A stretch of DNA of 27,293 nt, from assembly GCA_028565635.1 (NCBI GenBank), contig JAOXYB010043837.1, positions 1-27,293 of the forward strand. Direction: 5' to 3'. This DNA comes from Phoronis ovalis. Taxonomy: Eukaryota; Phoronida; Phoronidae. Below, in pieces: positions 10,029-20,989 of the stretch; the stretch's first letter is position 1, and every line of letters begins with the position of its first letter. The notes beneath the pieces were generated by a model. It ran no database searches. It had not been told where the DNA came from and saw only the letters and a list, made by a program, of their open reading frames with translations. The translations under genes and the position numbers were made by a program.

Positions 10029-13000
10029 TTGGCAAGCATTAAAATCTGTTAGTATATAAACAAGGGTGACCATTAGCGTCTTGAGACGATTGTAAAATAA
10101 CTTTGAATTCCCAGTTGCTGTTAGCTCGTGCTGATGTAATTTAACTCAATGTGCTCAGGTAACGATTTTAAAATATAAAACAAAAATTGGATATTTTAAG
10201 TACTGATAATTCTCTTGATCACAGCGACTTCCCAATGGCAATGGAGAGCTACAAGAAATATAAGAATTACGCTTTTGAATGAAAATGGAAATATAAGAAC
10301 TACATTTTTCAAACAAATGGTAACAAACAACGCTAAATATATTACTTCTAGCATACGCAAGTGGCTTACATCATTTGTTGCGTAATGTTTAACCCACACT
10401 GACCCGTGACGACTGACATGTAGGCCTACTTTGAATCAAATTTAATACCGCGATAGCTCGCCAGGATCGGGGTGAGTTTACAACAACTGATTCAGATTTG
10501 AACTCTACCAACTTAGATAAATCTATTTTGAAACATATCACAGAAATGTGAATGCTTACTGGTGTACTACACTGAAAAAAAACCCCCAGCCAGTTCTCAT
10601 GCTGCATACAGTGAAACGTAGTAAACTGAAAAAACAGGCCTAAAACGTACCACAAACAGCAACCGGCAGCTAACTTATGCGCATGCCTAATACTAACTTC
10701 CCATACATATGCTGTTATGACACCTGACGGGGACCTTTGGTGTGATTGCGACGAGGATGTGACAGAATGATTTCCAGTATAATAAAATTGATGTTAGATG
10801 TACAAATAATCTTGTACTCTTCAGTTCGTAGTCTGACAGTGTTGGAAAAAATCCTCCTTATGCAACCTTGGGCAATAGAAGGTAATAGATTTACTTAAAC
10901 CATCCTAAAAGGAGTTTATGGCACTTGTCAAATTAACCGAAAACATCTCCACCAGGTGATATAATAGTCAGATTGTTTATGTCACTGACTACACACAATG
11001 CATGGCCTCATATGGAACATTTTGTGCATATATTCATGTCCCGGGATTCAAGTACAAACTTGATACATTTTTATACATCGAAATATTATGGCTACAAAAC
11101 CATTTCGATATTCATTATTTTGCTGTTTTCTGTTAATGTACGTAATGTGGGTCGGGATGGATATAGTACACGGGATGATTAGCCGGGATTTATAGTTACA
11201 CAATTTCACCATGCAATCTTCGTTTACCGGTAAGAAATCAATAAAGTGATAAATATTTCAATTATTATGTTTATTCTCTATTTACATAACAGACGACAAC
11301 AAACATGCAGACGAACTAAATAAAACTTTTCCGTACTTGATTTTCTAAAAATATGTTTTCTTTGATCCCTAACATGATATATACTAAAATAAGCCAAATA
11401 GTAATTGTAACCGGGGTTCTTTTTTTCAATCCAACCAAGCAATGATGCTAGTACAACTACAAAGAAAGCCAAATGCGCTTGTTTCGTGCAGTGATTACAC
11501 ATAACGTTAATTGTTCATTTTATTGCAAAAGAATATCTGTTTTAAGTATCTTATAACATATAGAATCTACGATCAACACTATTACGGGCATCTTGTTATC
11601 ATTACCATAATTTGATAAATAAAGATAATTGACACCGAGCTGTATCTGTGCATCTTTTATTGATAAATCATGAAAATGGTATATAGGGAAAATGAAAAAC
11701 AACTTGTCTGCGTACGGGTTGTTGTATGGTATATTATATTTATTCACATCCTATTGCAGATTCCAATGAGTGGTTCTCGTTCTGTAAGTAAGAAATATGT
11801 GTTCTTGAGGTTTTTTACCACACCGTGTCTTTTTTATTTAATTGAAGAGTATAAATTGATGCAGGCATGACATTGATAAGCTCATTTTGTAACATACAAG
11901 AGATACAATGAGATACGTACGATTATGGAGTACGTGATAACAAATTCAATGTAAATTTGTTTATCCATGTATATAAGCGTTTTCATAATCCGTGATTGAC
12001 TAAGGTGGAACAAAATGAATAGTTTGATAACTCACTCTGTTCCTTTTGGCTGTTTTGTCCGTGAAGACTGATGATAGATATATAGTCTGAGTACCACAGA
12101 AGGAAAAGTATAAGGCTCGGACTTTATTTACTTTTCAGACATTTTAATAACATGATGCCAAACCAAATTTTCAGTTAGATTTGTACAAAATGAGATGATA
12201 GGCTAGGCACAATATTAAGTTGCAAGTTGCACGACTTACATAGTTACATGTACCTTGCTCTCTTTCCTTGCAACATGTCCATTCCAAAATTACTACAAGT
12301 AATTAATTATTAGCGAGTGAAGAACTGCGTTATAATGCAATTGAATTTGAAGAACAGATAGCTATTATTTGCTGCTGAAACAATCATTATACATGTCTAA
12401 TTGAATTCGTTACTGCCGTAATACATACATTTAATAGTTTGAAGACAATAAGATTGGTAATGTTTATTGATGAATAGCAAATCTCAGATGCTTTAGTTTA
12501 CAATTAAAGCAGTCAAAGTGTTCAAAAAACATAGACACCACCACAGCGAGGGAGTTTGTAGAATTTAAATATACCAATTTTTAGGGAATTATTACTAGAG
12601 CATATGTTTATATAATTTTAATTACTTCAATTTATCCGATCGTTTCTATCTCAGCGAAAGTTGGGTGCCACTGTTACCATTACAATACAATTTATATATA
12701 AATAAATATCACAACTGAACAAACGCACTGTTGCCATAAAATATTCATAAATGATAGAGGAGAATGAAAATGTCAAATAACATGAACTTGTGATAAAAGT
12801 CATTTATATATGTGTGTAACAATGTTGCTGCGTATGTATATTTTAATAAAAAATAACGGATTACTGGGTATGGTCCTGCACGACGGCAAACAAATTTACT
12901 GATTCAAGTAAGTATTTAATGTTACATGGAGTTTCAGTATATTTTATTCTTGTACGTAAGTACTGATGACCAGTTCAGATAGCCTAAAGATATAAACCAT

Positions 13001-14886
13001 TATTCTCTGGAAAGTGCAATCTACAATTGATTCCATAGAACTGGAAGTTAATTATTTCTACAGAGAGATATTTTATGCCAGTAAACTAAACAGGGGATTG
13101 AGTTATAGCAAACGAACTTTAGATTATTATGTTAAATTTACCTTCGTTTCATCATCATGGAAAAAGTCGAATGTATGCGATTATATTATACTTCCCCCTC
13201 CAATCATCGTGCTAGGAATGCAATTATCCTTTATGAAATAAAGTATTGTAGCATAGTAAGTACTGTATTAGACGTATTACATGTATCACAAACAACGCTT
13301 TGAACTGAAGGCGAGTATGTTTATACTGTTGTTCATTAAAACAGTTGAAACTAGGTATATTTCCTTTTAGGAATGTCCCAAGAGTCATTTGTAGGCAAAT
13401 AGTTTTTGCATTGTGCGTTGCACTGTATATAGAATCGGGAATCAACCAATCCGAACACGTTCTTGTCTTTTTAGAAATTTAATTTAACTCATTGATTAGT
13501 GTGTGACAATCTAAATGTTTACTTAAAACACAGTCTGAATAAGCCGTCTTCGTGTCCGGGCTTTGTCGTATGTACCATTCAAATCTTTAACCGGCTCAGC
13601 CGTTAGTGTGTTTAAAAAGAACTAGCCATCTAGATTGTGGAGGAATACAACTCTCATTAATCAGTAATCTTCCAAAAATGGTAAGTGATTGGATTAGTAG
13701 CTAGCTGTAAAAAACATTGCAAAGCATATATTTCCCTATTAGTTAGTATATCATAAAAACACTATGAAATCTAAATAATTAATATGACCATATCCATTAT
13801 AACAAGATATTTGCGAGTAGAAATAGCTTATTATTGAAACTAAATAATTAACAAATCTTCTTTTTTATGAAGATTGTAATTGACAAGTAGGCTAATCGAA
13901 TATAAATGAATAGAATACGACAGAAGTAGTACGTAGTAAGTACACTATCTCACTATGTTATGTTTATTTGAAATGTAAACATTTTATTATTCTGCATGTA
14001 GATATCTATGATTTTTGTATCTGCTTTCCACCCAGCGTCAGTTCTGGGAAATTCACCAAAAATAAATCTATGATATCGAATTAAAAGACTTACTTACTCA
14101 AGCTTAAAATATAAATGAGATATGGGCATTAATTATGTAAAGCGGCGTTCAATCAGTTTAGATCAGTCAATATGTTCAAAGGATGATATGATATACGGAG
14201 AACATTATTTACATGCAGTGATATACATGTAGAAACCTTTGTGGCAAAAACCTGATATTAGTCAAGTTATAGAAAATACCAAAATTCATCCGATGCTATA
14301 TTACATAATGTTTCTCATGATATTGTCAGAATTTCAGGTTCTGTAGATTTCTCAAGACAACCTGTTCTTTGTTTTTCGGCGAACCTATAATAAAATAACT
14401 TGAAACTAATATTGAAAAAAAGGAATACGCCCATGCACTAAGTTCTACGTAAGTTTTTTTTTATATTATTATTTAGACACGTGGCTTGTGAAAAAATCAT
14501 TAAAACTATTTTGTTATATATGGAAAATAGTTTGGTATAAACGACATTACTTTTTTATGTTTCAGAACACATATTTTACAGAGAGTTGCCATGACGACAG
14601 CTGGTAATTTCTTTAAAAGAGGCTGTGAAACTTTAATGAAGGATCATTAAGATAGCATTTACGCAGATTATATATCCAACTGACATTGAAGAAACTGTGT
14701 TAACATGTGATATGCAACTATGTTTACATAATGATGACTACCGGGATGACTGCCATATCTGGATAGTGAAGAAAAATAATCTCGTATAAAAACATACACA
14801 AACAATACAGACGTGCTGCAGTGCTGTACATAACAGTGTATGAAAATACATTTGTAGCTTAGTTTCTTTTCTACGACTGGTCTCAG
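10029..14886. other. Divergent intergenic region between ETFDH and CCN
   Basis: About 4.9 kb with no gene that I can support on either strand; open frames are short, AT-rich and without motifs. The ETFDH promoter should lie near 10030-10750, where GC and CpG are somewhat raised; an NRF1-like TGCGCATGC is at 10678-10686. The CCN promoter and any 5' UTR exons should lie toward the right end. Two splice-like sites there (donor AAAATG|GTAAGT at 13680/13681, acceptor TATGTTTCAG at 14565) are possible non-coding 5' exon edges. Confidence 0.6.
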
Positions 14887-14903
14887 ATAGAAAAAGAGCA
14901 ACT

Positions 14904-15059
14904 ATGGTGCAATACTGCTTGCTGAACATTTTTATATTTTTTGTATGGACAAGTGCGTGTCCACCACAACATGCTCATTGTTACGACTGTAAATTCCGTG
15001 AAGTAAAGCTCAAGAGAACAGAACGACAAAATGCAGAACCAACACCATTCAAATTTCAT
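14904..15059 (+). CDS. CCN coding exon 1 (signal peptide and N-terminal linker)
   Basis: ATG in context ACTATGG opens MVQYCLLNIFIFFVWTSA, a clear signal peptide, then a 34-residue basic linker with three Cys. It ends in phase 0 at CAT|GTAAGT, matching the phase-0 start of the next exon. A plausible acceptor (TCTCAG at 14886) suggests 5' UTR exons further upstream. It is the least certain exon because the linker has no family match. Confidence 0.72.
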
Positions 15060-18000
15060 GTAAGTATATAACCGTTCTTCTCCAAGAAAACGTCGGAAAT
15101 GAATGATTTGCATGTTTGTTTTTTCTGCAATACTTTCATATGTTTGTGTTCGTCATGACTATCAGATATTTTAAGCTTCTGCTATAAAAGCTGATCAATT
15201 TGAAAACCTCTATTTTATTGGCACAGTTTTTAATTGATATACGCATATACCTAATAGATATTTCACTTTCTAATTGTAATCGAAAATTATGCTTGTGTAC
15301 TAATGAGAAACGTATTTAGTCTTCAAGGTGATTCTTGAATACTATAACAATCATTAGCGCGTTTTAAAAAATGGCTGAAATAAGAAAAACTTCAACACCA
15401 ATTTTGTATTCTGGTGCAAACTCGCAAGTTGGTTCGATCTGTTATGCGTTACATGTCTTTTTGAGGCTTTTAAATTTTTATTTCGCCGGTGTAACTTTTC
15501 ACCAAAATTTACAATAATAAAGGATTATATAATCATTTAAAATCTACTGCACAAGATACGTTTTGATCACGCCAGTTAGACTTGCTAGTTATTAAATGCA
15601 AACTGGCATAAATGATTTTTGTCCCTGCCACTCCGTAAACTGGCTTTCATGTGATGACTGGCTTAAATCAGTAAGAGAATGACAATTAACTAGAAGTTAA
15701 TTTAAATACAATTCATAAGAGATTTCTCGTTAATTAATTTTTCCATTAATTAACAGTGGTTTAATTTAATATTGTTTTACTGCGTTGTTTTACAAGCATT
15801 ATTTCATAAACAACAAAAATTACAGTTGGAACTGAACAATGCAATAATATTTTGATATGAAATTAATCCGGATGCTCATATTTTAAAATTAAAACTTTTA
15901 AACGTTAACTAATGATTTTTGTGCATGTTTTTGACTTTGATACAACATGGTGTTTTCTAAGTTCGTGTATTATAATTAATTTACAGTAAAAATATAGTTT
16001 GAATTAACAAATCACCATCACTATGTTTGAAAAATATAAATACGTGTATTTCCTGTCTAAAATAATTAATGCAGTTAGGTCTAGTCACACAATATGTAAA
16101 AGTGAATTCTCATTTCTGAACAAAGCATCTGTCTTACCTCAAGAGAATTCACCGGCTTTTTATTTTTCAAACAGTTTATGAAAATGTCAGTGTGCTAAAT
16201 AAATGTATAATGAAATGACAAATTTATTTCTTCAGAGAATAACAAATTATTTCCGTTGTTAACAATACATCATTCATTTTGGCGGTTCTTATTGTTAATT
16301 TTAGAAGTTTGTATTATTTCAATATATCTAGTCTTTGTTTATGAATTACAATATATTTCCTAATCTAACATACGAATCATCTTAAATACACTTATTGACA
16401 ACGCCTTAGAACGAACAACTGCGTGATGTAGTAAAACGAACATATGTGTAAAAGATGGCATTCCGTACATTGTGGTTATATTATATAAATCTGATAATTA
16501 TAATTTGAGATTTAGTAAATATATAAATTCTGCACGCAAAATGTATCAAAAAGTACTAAATTGTATTTGAACGAATGGTAACAAACGTATGAACGATTTG
16601 AAATTTATGCTATTATTTTTTCATTATTTTAGTTGTCACAGAACTATATTTTCTGGATGCCTGTTCATACATTTAGATGTATTCAATTTGTTTAATTTCT
16701 ATATTATTTGATTCATTGAGACAAAAACTTGATAATGTGTTATCGATGATGAACATCCGTTGTAGCAACCACTCGTGTAATAAAGTTGCAAAATGTAATA
16801 ATTATTACATTTTGCAACGTAATTCGTTGCAAAATGTAATAATTATTACATTTTGCAATGAAACGACATACTATTTCGTTGCAAAATGTAATAAAAATTT
16901 TTTTATTACATTTTGCAACGAAATAGTATGTCATTTCGTTGCAAAATGTAATAATTATTACATTTTGCAACTTTATTACACGAGTGGTTGCTACAATGCG
17001 TAACTGCGAATGACACAGAACTCCGTGTAAAGTCGAAGATATGCATCAGCCGGGAGCCGCACGAATGCATTCCGCCCACGTGACCAGCAAGCATACTACC
17101 ACCGATGTCTAAATGTTAGTAGCGAACTGCCTTGATAAAAATGCTGTTACTGTGGTTTAACCCCTGCCCACTTAAAGGGCATTTCTTCAAAGTGCAGTTA
17201 TATTCTTTAAAGCTAATATATATGTTTTCAATTGAAATATATCAGTAATTAAGTATTTTTATTAAGTCATACACAATGAGTTTCACTTGATAAATTAAAT
17301 ACATGATCATGTAGTTTGCTGTAAGTACTAGTGAAAAATACTTTTATTTCATTAATGAGAGAAGCTTAGCGGTAGAAAACCACTTACTTTTTCATATTTA
17401 TTTTATAATACTTGCACTCAGTTAATGCGCTTTTGGCATGGTCTTTTAACCCATCACATTGAAGTCAGAGTTGTAACCTTGAGGGAGAAATCTGGCTTTC
17501 ATTCAAAGTAATCGACTCCATTAATATTTTATACTAATTAGTTAATGACTGTACAGCAATCTGTAAATAACTAAAACTTAGTCACAGCATCTCGTAAACA
17601 CGCTACGCTTCATGGATGAATTATCAAGACATTGAATTTTTATACACAATTCACCATATTTGTTAAAGAGAGATTGGCATTAAATCTCCGTTATGGTATA
17701 AATCGCAATTATAATAAAAACATGCAAAAACGAGAAAAGCATATTACTTGTTAGGCAACCAAATGCGACAGGAATAGGACATTTACGTGCAAACAAACGT
17801 CTACGAAATATTTCCATGAATTTTTACTTTCTTCTGTGTAGTTTTTAATCAAGAGAAGTATCATTTTTCGTACTGATCAAGCTCACATTTCAACTATAAG
17901 TAACGGGAAAATACGGAAACGAGACGAAAGCGTGTTTAAAAAGGCAAATAGATTAAAGTGATATTTTGTTCTTCCAAGACAATTTTAAAAAGCAATTTCG

Positions 18001-20989
18001 CAGAATTCACTAACAATCTTGCGTATCTTGATTGTTCATATCTGTACTGAACATGCGAGGGCATAGAACAAAGTAAAACTTACCATTTTGTTATTTCATA
18101 ACATTGAATCCAGCAAATCAAGTGTTTTCCCGTTAAACATTTATATATTATATAACACACATTTCAGATTAGCGCACGCTGTGAATACCCATGTCAATGT
18201 AAGAGTCGGCTTCCCACTTGCTTTGATGGCGTCAATCGTATCATCGATGGGTGTGGATGCTGCTACAGGTGTGGGAGACAACAAGGTATTTCAACCAAAT
18301 AATTAATTATACCATGGAACAAATATAAAGTTTTTATTACCGGTAGTTTTGTCTGTTACAATTGGTGAGAAGCATATGTACAAAGATGCAGCAGAAAATA
18401 ACATGTTTTTTGTACATGTACATTTTATAAAATATGTCTTGAATATAAAATTTTAAGCAATCCTTATGCTTTATTTCAATTATTAAATATTTTTCTGATT
18501 CATTTTATAGGCGATTCGTGTGACACAATAAACAGGTGCGATGAAAAGAAAGGTTTGACTTGCGACTTCGGTAGAAATGTAAAAGATCTAACTATTGCCG
18601 ATATAGACAATATACAAGGAACATGTAGAGGTGAGTTTAAACTGTTGTAAACTGCATTATTAATCGTTGTAATGGGTTAAAAAAAATTGTACGGCTATTG
18701 CTGTATCAATCCAACCTTACCGCCGGCTTACCACCGTTAACATGTTTAAGCCCTATATATTCCGACGTGCCTTCAATCTATGAATTTAAAGATATATAAC
18801 ATGCAGCATGTACGCTTCGTAAAATTAATGAACATTATATATTTATACATGCAGCTGAGACTGGAGAAGATTGTTTAGTAAATGGTATGAGGTATAAAGA
18901 TGGTGAAGACTTCAAACCAGATTGTAGAAGGTTGTGTACATGTCAAAATGGAAATTATGGATGTGTATCGTTATGTCCCCAGGAAAGCAAAAGGTAATGT
19001 ATGTATACGCGCTTACTACATGCGAGAAGTATAGGGTGGCAGTAGTGGTTGTAATTACTTGTTTCTTTAGCGGACACTCTTTCACAAAAAACTGTTTTAT
19101 AATTCATATATTTAATATTTACTTGAAAACAGTTTTAAAGCATATGTGAGCAGGCACATTTATTTATTTTTCGAAATAGCTTTACAGTTACTGATAAGAT
19201 AGAAAACGAGCAGTATAATATTTCCCAGTTGAATAATTAGGAAATGTAAATGTTTATTTTTTTTAGACCAAACTGTGCCAGCGCAACTCTAGTGAACATC
19301 AGTAATTCCTGTTGCAAAGAATGGGTTTGCTTAGATCCACCCGAAGTCCAAGCAGATGCACCAAGTATGACGTGTGAGATTTTTGCTTTCATTTACCTAT
19401 AATTAATTATTTATATAGGTTTTCAGAGGTTAGTTTAAAAGAAGATAAATGGTGGTGTTTAAGACATGGACTCCATCTCCATGCATCTATTCGATCGATA
19501 AGGGTTGGGACGAAACTTTCTTAACTTGAAAAATTAACACCTTCCCGAACTATATTTACTACCAAATGTGTTGTAAGTCTATTGAAACGGCCGAATCATG
19601 AAGCACACCACAATGAGGAACCACCAACTATTTTCAGTCTCGATCAGTATGAATCAGTATACCATGTATTCAATTCTGCTTAACAAGTGTAACAAAGTTA
19701 GTGCAGCCGAGTGTCAACTACATTTATAAACTTTTAAACTTAAAAGATAAATAGCACGCATTTTTCTGCCGTGAAAATTCGAAGCAGCAGTATTTGCCCA
19801 TATGGAACATTAGACCCTGCATTAGTCATGCTATGGTTTACCGAACCTCATTAGTCATGCTACGGTTTACCGAACCTCAACGCAACCATCAATTACATAA
19901 CATCATGAATATTTAAATTTCAGCACACATAGTTGTGTATTTAAGATGCCAAATAAGGAATAAACTCCTTTGCTTTCTTTCTTTGTTTTGTTTAGTGTCC
20001 ACCACGTTAGTACCGCTACCACCTCTAACAAAAAAATGTCAATTTCAAACAAGTGAGTGGTCTCCTTGTTCTGCCACATGTGATGTTGGAGAGTCAATCC
20101 GTGTGACTAATGACAACGCTGAATGCGAAAGTGTGAAAGAAACACGATTATGCATGCTAAGACCATGTGGATACAAGGATGAAACGGAGGTACGTATATG
20201 ACACCTAGATTAATATGAAGTTTATCTTGGCAAAAAAAACTTTTTATGTAATTAATAAAATGCTTAAAAATTCAATTCAAAATCTGTGCTTATAACTTTA
20301 AAAGCAAGTTCATATTTACAGTGCTTTATGATAATTAAAATTTGCTCAGGACGGTGTTGATATAGCATAGATCTTAGTATATAGAATGTCAAGTTATAAC
20401 AAATAATTAACATGCACGTATAGTTAGATGCGATATGAGAAAAGGGTTCTTTGTCGTTCCCATAAAAACAAAATTATGACATTTTGTCCTTTAAATTAAC
20501 CTATAATTACGTCATAACACACATTATTTAGTTCTTGCGCTACGCCGTACTCATTCCTTTTGTATTAATTTGTTCCTTCATTCTGTTGACAAATTATCTA
20601 TGCCCAAACTTGCTGCAACTGAATACTGTAATATATAATTAGTCCAATAAAGCCCTGGGTACGAATATCACCAACATAGTTTTATTTGATGATAAGCAAA
20701 CACGAGTAGTTCGCCTTTGAGAAAATGTATTTTTTTTTGTTTCTAGGATGGTATTTGTAGGCCAACGCAAAAGGCTCCAGTAAGATCTAAGATAAGATGG
20801 AGAGACTGTTTGAGCGTTAAGGAATGGAAACCGAAATATTGCAGCACATGTAAAAAGAATCGATGCTGCACCGCAAATGCTTCTAAAACAATTATCATGG
20901 ATTTTAATTGTACTGGTGAAAAACTGGTTACAACAAACTATATGTGGGTCAAAAACTGTAAATGTCATAAAGATTGCGAGTGGTCCTGA
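14904..20989 (+). CDS. CCN-family matricellular protein (CCN1/CYR61-like), complete, 7 exons
   Basis: Join 14904-15059, 18168-18285, 18511-18630, 18855-18993, 19267-19373, 19996-20189, 20747-20989: 1077 nt, 358 aa, within the usual 340-380. CCN proteins are secreted, bind integrins, heparan sulfate and growth factors, and regulate adhesion and matrix. Modules seen: signal peptide (1-18), a linker with Cys19, 26 and 29, IGFBP module with 12 Cys (57-130; GCGCCxxC at 80-87), VWC with 10 Cys (138-199; GCVSLCP, CCKEWVC), TSP1 with 6 Cys (228-271; WSPCSATC, RLCMLRPC), and C-terminal cystine knot with 10 Cys (282-355; CLSVKEWKPKYC, CHKDC). The total of 38 module Cys is the full family count. All phases close. 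The exon 5 donor is ambiguous by 9 bases (19364 or 19373), giving 355 or 358 aa. Assignment to a vertebrate member is not possible from sequence alone; the neighbour ZNHIT6 hints at CCN1. Confidence 0.93.
16760..16996. mobile_element. Foldback / MITE-like element of nested palindromes
   Basis: The outer ends TTGTAGCAACCACTCGTG and CACGAGTGGTTGCTACAA are perfect inverted repeats continuing through ..TAATAAAG. Inside are three identical perfect 32-base palindromes (16786-16817, 16827-16858, 16939-16970; half-site TTGCAAAATGTAATAA) and a central palindrome with longer arms (about 16867-16930) closed by an A/T loop. Nearly the whole 237 bases folds back on itself. There is no transposase, and no clear target-site duplication could be seen. 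The three open frames crossing it on both strands are by-products of the palindromes. Alternatives are a satellite fragment or a regulatory hairpin. Confidence 0.85.
17000..17110. other. GC-richer patch with E-box in CCN intron 1
   Basis: About 50% GC in a roughly 30% GC intron, starting directly after the foldback element. It contains CACGTG at 17077-17082 (context CCCACGTGACC, USF/MITF-type) and two ATGCAT copies. It could be an enhancer, an alternative promoter or part of a larger insertion. Confidence 0.3.
18168..18285 (+). CDS. CCN coding exon 2 (IGFBP module, first part)
   Basis: Acceptor ACATTTCAG; 118 nt. It encodes ISARCEYPCQCKSRLPTC and DGCGCCYRCGRQQ, the GCGCCxxC hallmark of IGFBP modules. 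It ends in phase 1 at AAG|GTATTT. Confidence 0.92.
18511..18630 (+). CDS. CCN coding exon 3 (IGFBP module, second part)
   Basis: Acceptor TTTTATAG; 120 nt. It encodes GDSCDTINRCDEKKGLTCDF and ends GTCR with phase 1 at GAG|GTGAGT. The last four Cys of the IGFBP module are here. Confidence 0.92.
18855..18993 (+). CDS. CCN coding exon 4 (VWC module, first part)
   Basis: Acceptor CATGCAG; 139 nt. It encodes GEDCLVNGMRYKDGEDFKPD, CRRLCTCQNGNYGCVSLCPQ, the start of a VWC module. It ends in phase 2 at AAG|GTAATG. Confidence 0.92.
19267..19373 (+). CDS. CCN coding exon 5 (VWC module, second part)
   Basis: Acceptor TTTTTTAG. It encodes RPNCASATLVNISNSCCKEW and VCLDPPE, closing the VWC module. Two donors keep the frame: CGT|GTGAGA at 19373/19374 (used here) or CAA|GTATGA at 19364/19365. 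A possible N-glycosylation site (NIS) is present. Confidence 0.85.
19374..19995 (+). other. CCN intron 5
   Basis: 622 bases, with a 29-base tandem duplication at 19821-19878 and otherwise no recognised content. Confidence 0.8.
19821..19878. repeat. 29-bp tandem duplication
   Basis: The unit begins ATTAGTCATGCTATGG and ends ACCGAACCTC. Two copies are head to tail with one mismatch (TATGG/TACGG), indicating a fairly recent duplication. Confidence 0.85.
19996..20189 (+). CDS. CCN coding exon 6 (TSP1 module)
   Basis: Acceptor TTGTTTAG, donor GAG|GTACGT in phase 0; 194 nt. After a Pro/Leu/Thr hinge it encodes CQFQTSEWSPCSATCDVG, TNDNAEC and RLCMLRPCGY. The usual CG after the second Cys is CD here. 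Confidence 0.93.
20190..20746 (+). other. CCN intron 6
   Basis: 557 bases, AT-rich, GT-AG, nothing recognised. Confidence 0.8.
20747..20989 (+). CDS. CCN coding exon 7 (C-terminal cystine knot) and stop
   Basis: Acceptor TTTCTAG; 243 nt. It encodes CRPTQKAPVRSK, CLSVKEWKPKYC, CKKNRCCTANASKTIIMDF and CKCHKDC, with all ten Cys of the CT knot in family spacing, then EWS and TGA. A 133-codon open frame on the opposite strand here is a shadow. Confidence 0.95.
   Translation, partial: DGICRPTQKAPVRSKIRWRDCLSVKEWKPKYCSTCKKNRCCTANASKTIIMDFNCTGEKLVTTNYMWVKNCKCHKDCEWS

Larger units (their letters stand above)
15060..18167 (+). other. CCN intron 1
   Basis: 3108 bases, the longest intron in the window. 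It holds the palindromic foldback element at 16760-16996 and, next to it, a GC-richer patch at about 17000-17110 with an E-box CACGTG at 17077-17082. The rest is AT-rich with no recognised feature. Confidence 0.75.

Noticed and set aside
10973-13445. Scattered 60-75 codon frames between ETFDH and CCN
   Set aside because: They have AT-driven composition (Ile, Tyr, Lys, Phe), no motifs and no coherent exon chain.
14587-14650. Small ATG frame (MTTAGNFFKRGCETLMKDH) before CCN exon 1
   Set aside because: It is nineteen codons long, and no splice combination extends the CCN frame; at most it is a uORF in a 5' UTR exon.
15425-15450. GGTTCGATC resembling a tRNA T-arm
   Set aside because: No matching acceptor stem, anticodon arm or D-arm could be placed around it.
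16677-17094. Three overlapping open frames on both strands with repeated Cys/Asn-rich peptides
   Set aside because: They are translations of the palindromic foldback element; the repeats mirror the DNA symmetry, not a protein.
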